Positions 62,401 through 64,000 of a stretch of 64,000 nt of DNA are shown piece by piece. The translations under genes and the position numbers were made by a program. The notes beneath the pieces were generated by a model. It was not told where the DNA came from, made no database searches, and worked only from the letters and a program-made list of their open reading frames with translations. Position 1 is the first letter of the stretch. The number at the start of each line of letters is the position of its first letter. Location: contig NC_069084.1 in NCBI RefSeq assembly GCF_947172395.1, forward strand, positions 5,147,107-5,211,106. The letters run 5' to 3'. The DNA comes from Bicyclus anynana. Lineage: Eukaryota; Arthropoda; Insecta; Lepidoptera; Nymphalidae.

Positions 62401-63671
62401 ACAGGTCAACGCCAAGGAAGTGGCTAACTGGGTGCAGAACCCTATCTCAGTCAACAATTACCGCCAGAGACCATGCAGGAGCCATGTGCGTGCCCCATGC
62501 AGCGCCACCTTTTGCGGACCCCTGCGCGCTCCTGCCGACAACGTATGATGCAATATATATGCGAAAACTAGAAAAAAGTATGGGAATGACACGTGTCCTG
62601 TCGATAGCAAATGTCATTCCTAAACATTTTTCTAGTTTTCGAAGCGTTTGTGATGCTTTTTGTACAATTATTTGACAGTAAATAGCCGTGATAGCCCAGT
62701 GGATATAACCTCTGCCTCCGATTCCGGAGGGTGTGGATTCAAATCCGGTCCGGGGCTTGCACCTCCAACTATTCAGTTGTGTGCATTTTGAGAATTTAAA
62801 ATCACGTGTCTCAAACGGTGAAGGAAAAACATCGTGAGGAAACAAACTGCATACCAGAGAATTTTCTTAATTCTCTGCGTGTGTGAAGTCTGCCAATCCG
62901 CATTGGGCCAGCGTGGTGGACTATTGGCCTAACCCCTCTCATTTTGAGAGGAGACTCGAGCTCAGCAGTGAGCCGAATATGGGTTGTTAATGATGATGAT
63001 TTGACAGTAATATTTCGTGTGTACAGGGAACCTTAGATTACCTTACCTCTGTAAACCTGTTAGAGTCGAAAAGTATCAACCTAACACCGCAAGTATTGAC
63101 CACCGGCCATAAGTGGCTGTCGCGCGCATTAGCTACTTTTGTAGCCTCTTCTTGCTACTTGTAGCGGCGTTTGTCGCGCGTGGCCCGTGTGCGGTGACAC
63201 TAAAGTAAAACGTCTCTAATTTCCATTTTCACTTATTGAAATGAAATGAAATGAATTGAAATGAAATGAATTTGAAATGAAATGAATTTTATTCGTTTTA
63301 TAAACATTACATTACATAGTAGGGCTGAGACCTTCTTTTAAGTGAAAACCTGTGTCAGAAGGTCTCGCTCTCGCTAGTAATTAATATATTATTATACGTT
63401 ATAAGGAAAAAAACACATCAAAAGAAGATGAATTGAAAATGGAGTACATAAGTGTGTGTGAGTGCGTGCGTGCGTGTAGTTGTGTGTGTGTGTGTGTGTG
63501 TGTGTGTTTGTGTGTGTTTGCGTGTGTGTGTGTGAATGTGTGGCATTCCTTCCCCTTGTTTTATTTTAATTTATTTATTACTTATTATATTTACAGAAAA
63601 ACTACTACATGCAGGTGTGCAGTAGATGCCCGCGAGTCTACCCCTGGCTTAACAACCCTCTTGGATTGTAA
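59496..63671 (+). CDS. Gene B: complete gut-type chitin deacetylase, six exons, 381 aa (inverted copy of gene A)
   Basis: Predicted secreted CE4 chitin deacetylase. Exons: 59496-59660, 60620-60932, 61267-61534, 61625-61811, 62405-62542, 63597-63671 (stop TAA). Splice sites are GT/AG with phases 0,1,2,0,0. The protein has a signal peptide (1-19, MKFAFAVIFA start), the CDPTLCSLPHCRC linker, TFDD at 60-63, HSITH at 117-121, RLPF at 162-165, YDISWP at 184-189, FGFYVHEWF around H282, and a Cys-rich tail ending NNPLGL. The catalytic triad is intact and no chitin-binding domain is present, as in gut group V enzymes. Differences from gene A, written A to B: G6A, S9F, S30T, T33S, F302L, A309V, V325I and I375L. 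Exons 2 and 3 encode identical protein. Intron 5 carries a SINE and a further 342-bp insertion absent from gene A, the latter ending about 10 bases before the last exon. It may be a paralogue or the other allele of gene A. Confidence 0.93.
59765..59962 (-). mobile_element. ACTAGCTGACGCC repeat, right arm (shared)
   Basis: Mirror partner of 10697-10911, in intron 1 of gene B. An old insertion common to both arms. Confidence 0.75.
62236..62375 (+). mobile_element. Old SINE S1 fragment, right arm
   Basis: 3' half of an S1 element in intron 4 of gene B, at the mirror of 8026-8300. It keeps CTAACCCCTCTCATTCCGAG and a degraded tail. Confidence 0.6.
62560..62660. mobile_element. Palindromic MITE in gene B intron 5 (shared)
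   Basis: Arms GCGAAAACTAGAAAA and TTTTCTAGTTTTCGAAGCG. Mirror partner of 7205-7335. Confidence 0.65.
62682..62998 (+). mobile_element. SINE S1 inserted in gene B intron 5, with 12-bp target duplication
   Basis: A near-complete S1 copy flanked by ATTTGACAGTAA at 62670-62681 and 62999-63010. Gene A has a single copy of this target at the mirror position, so the insertion occurred in this arm only. Confidence 0.88.
63095..63200. mobile_element. GC-rich foldback element, half copy, gene B intron 5
   Basis: Mirror of 6780-6890: GGCCATAAGTGGCTGTCGCG to GTGGCCCGTGTGCGGTGACA. The second half present in gene A is missing here. Confidence 0.6.
63238..63579. mobile_element. 342-bp insertion next to the last exon of gene B
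   Basis: Flanked by ACTTATT at 63231-63237 and 63580-63586. Gene A has one ACTTATT directly before TATATTTACAG. The insert begins with GAAAT repeats and carries a TG microsatellite (63480-63535). Class unclear; probably a retroposed sequence in reverse. Confidence 0.75.
63457..63540 (+). repeat. TG microsatellite in gene B intron 5
   Basis: A TG run with a few interruptions, ending about 57 bases before the final exon. Absent from gene A. Confidence 0.9.
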
Positions 63672-64000
63672 AACAGAAGATACACGTATATGCCTAACTA
63701 GCGGCCCAGTCAAGCTTCGCTTTGACTTCTTCAACTAGACAAGTTCACCCCATTAGCTAGTACTACCTAAGCAACTAATAAGCTATCGACGACAAACAGA
63801 AACTTTAGCCGCTTATAATATATGAGTTGGCAATTATTTTTACAGTCATCAGTCAGTCAGATTCCGTAAATTTTATAATTGACATAACCAAGATCGGTAG
63901 CCGCAGCAGAAAAAGTTGAAACCGGTAATTTACGTATGTATGCCTCTCTGACTGAGAGTTACTTAATTGTTCCTTTTGCCGTGGATACCCTTGGGCCATG

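Larger units (their letters stand above)
51570..64000 (-). repeat. Right arm of large inverted duplication
   Basis: Inverted partner of about 6324-19872, containing gene B, the gene D exon and the small ORF. Arm-specific insertions seen by eye: 53521-53645, 54693-54877, 55690-56003, 56143-57519, 62682-62998 and 63238-63579. In a ~210-bp intron 1 sample I counted roughly 6-7 mismatches between arms. The arm reaches the window's right edge still in homology. Confidence 0.88.

Overview
The window looks like nuclear DNA of a moth or butterfly (Lepidoptera). It is AT-rich, its introns are short, and it is packed with tRNA-derived SINEs, small inverted-repeat elements and 5'-truncated LINE tails of kinds familiar from lepidopteran genomes. 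Its only confident genes are gut-type chitin deacetylases. I cannot name the species.

Layout. Gene C (minus strand, 1-3835) is a chitin deacetylase whose 3' exons lie off the left edge. Gene A (minus, 6654-11186) is a complete six-exon paralogue downstream of gene C's promoter side. Positions ~6.32-19.87 kb form the left arm of a large inverted duplication. The right arm is ~51.57-64.0 kb and runs off the right edge. The right arm carries gene B (plus, 59496-63671), a near-identical copy of gene A. Each arm also holds the same orphan terminal coding exon (16036-16136 minus; 54042-54142 plus). A and B are transcribed away from each other, about 48 kb apart.

Between the arms, 19.9-45.0 kb is a gene-poor field of repeats: several SINE families, LINE tails, foldback elements and a duplicated block with a possible promoter-like patch near 38.3-39.4 kb. 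A 200-base N gap follows at 44983-45182. The last stretch, 45.18-51.57 kb, is AT-rich and nearly free of the repeats seen elsewhere. It carries two clean tandem arrays, 88-bp and 157-bp.

How the genes work together. All three deacetylases share a signal peptide, a short Cys-rich N-terminus, one polysaccharide-deacetylase (NodB/CE4) domain with an intact Asp-His-His metal triad, and no chitin-binding domain. That architecture fits gut-secreted enzymes acting on peritrophic-matrix chitin. All three have a TATA box with GATA motifs just upstream, consistent with midgut expression (inference). The most informative structure is the inverted duplication. The arms share old repeats but differ by many clean insertions, several with target-site duplications. 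This fits either a fairly recent inverted duplication or two diverged haplotypes joined across the N gap.
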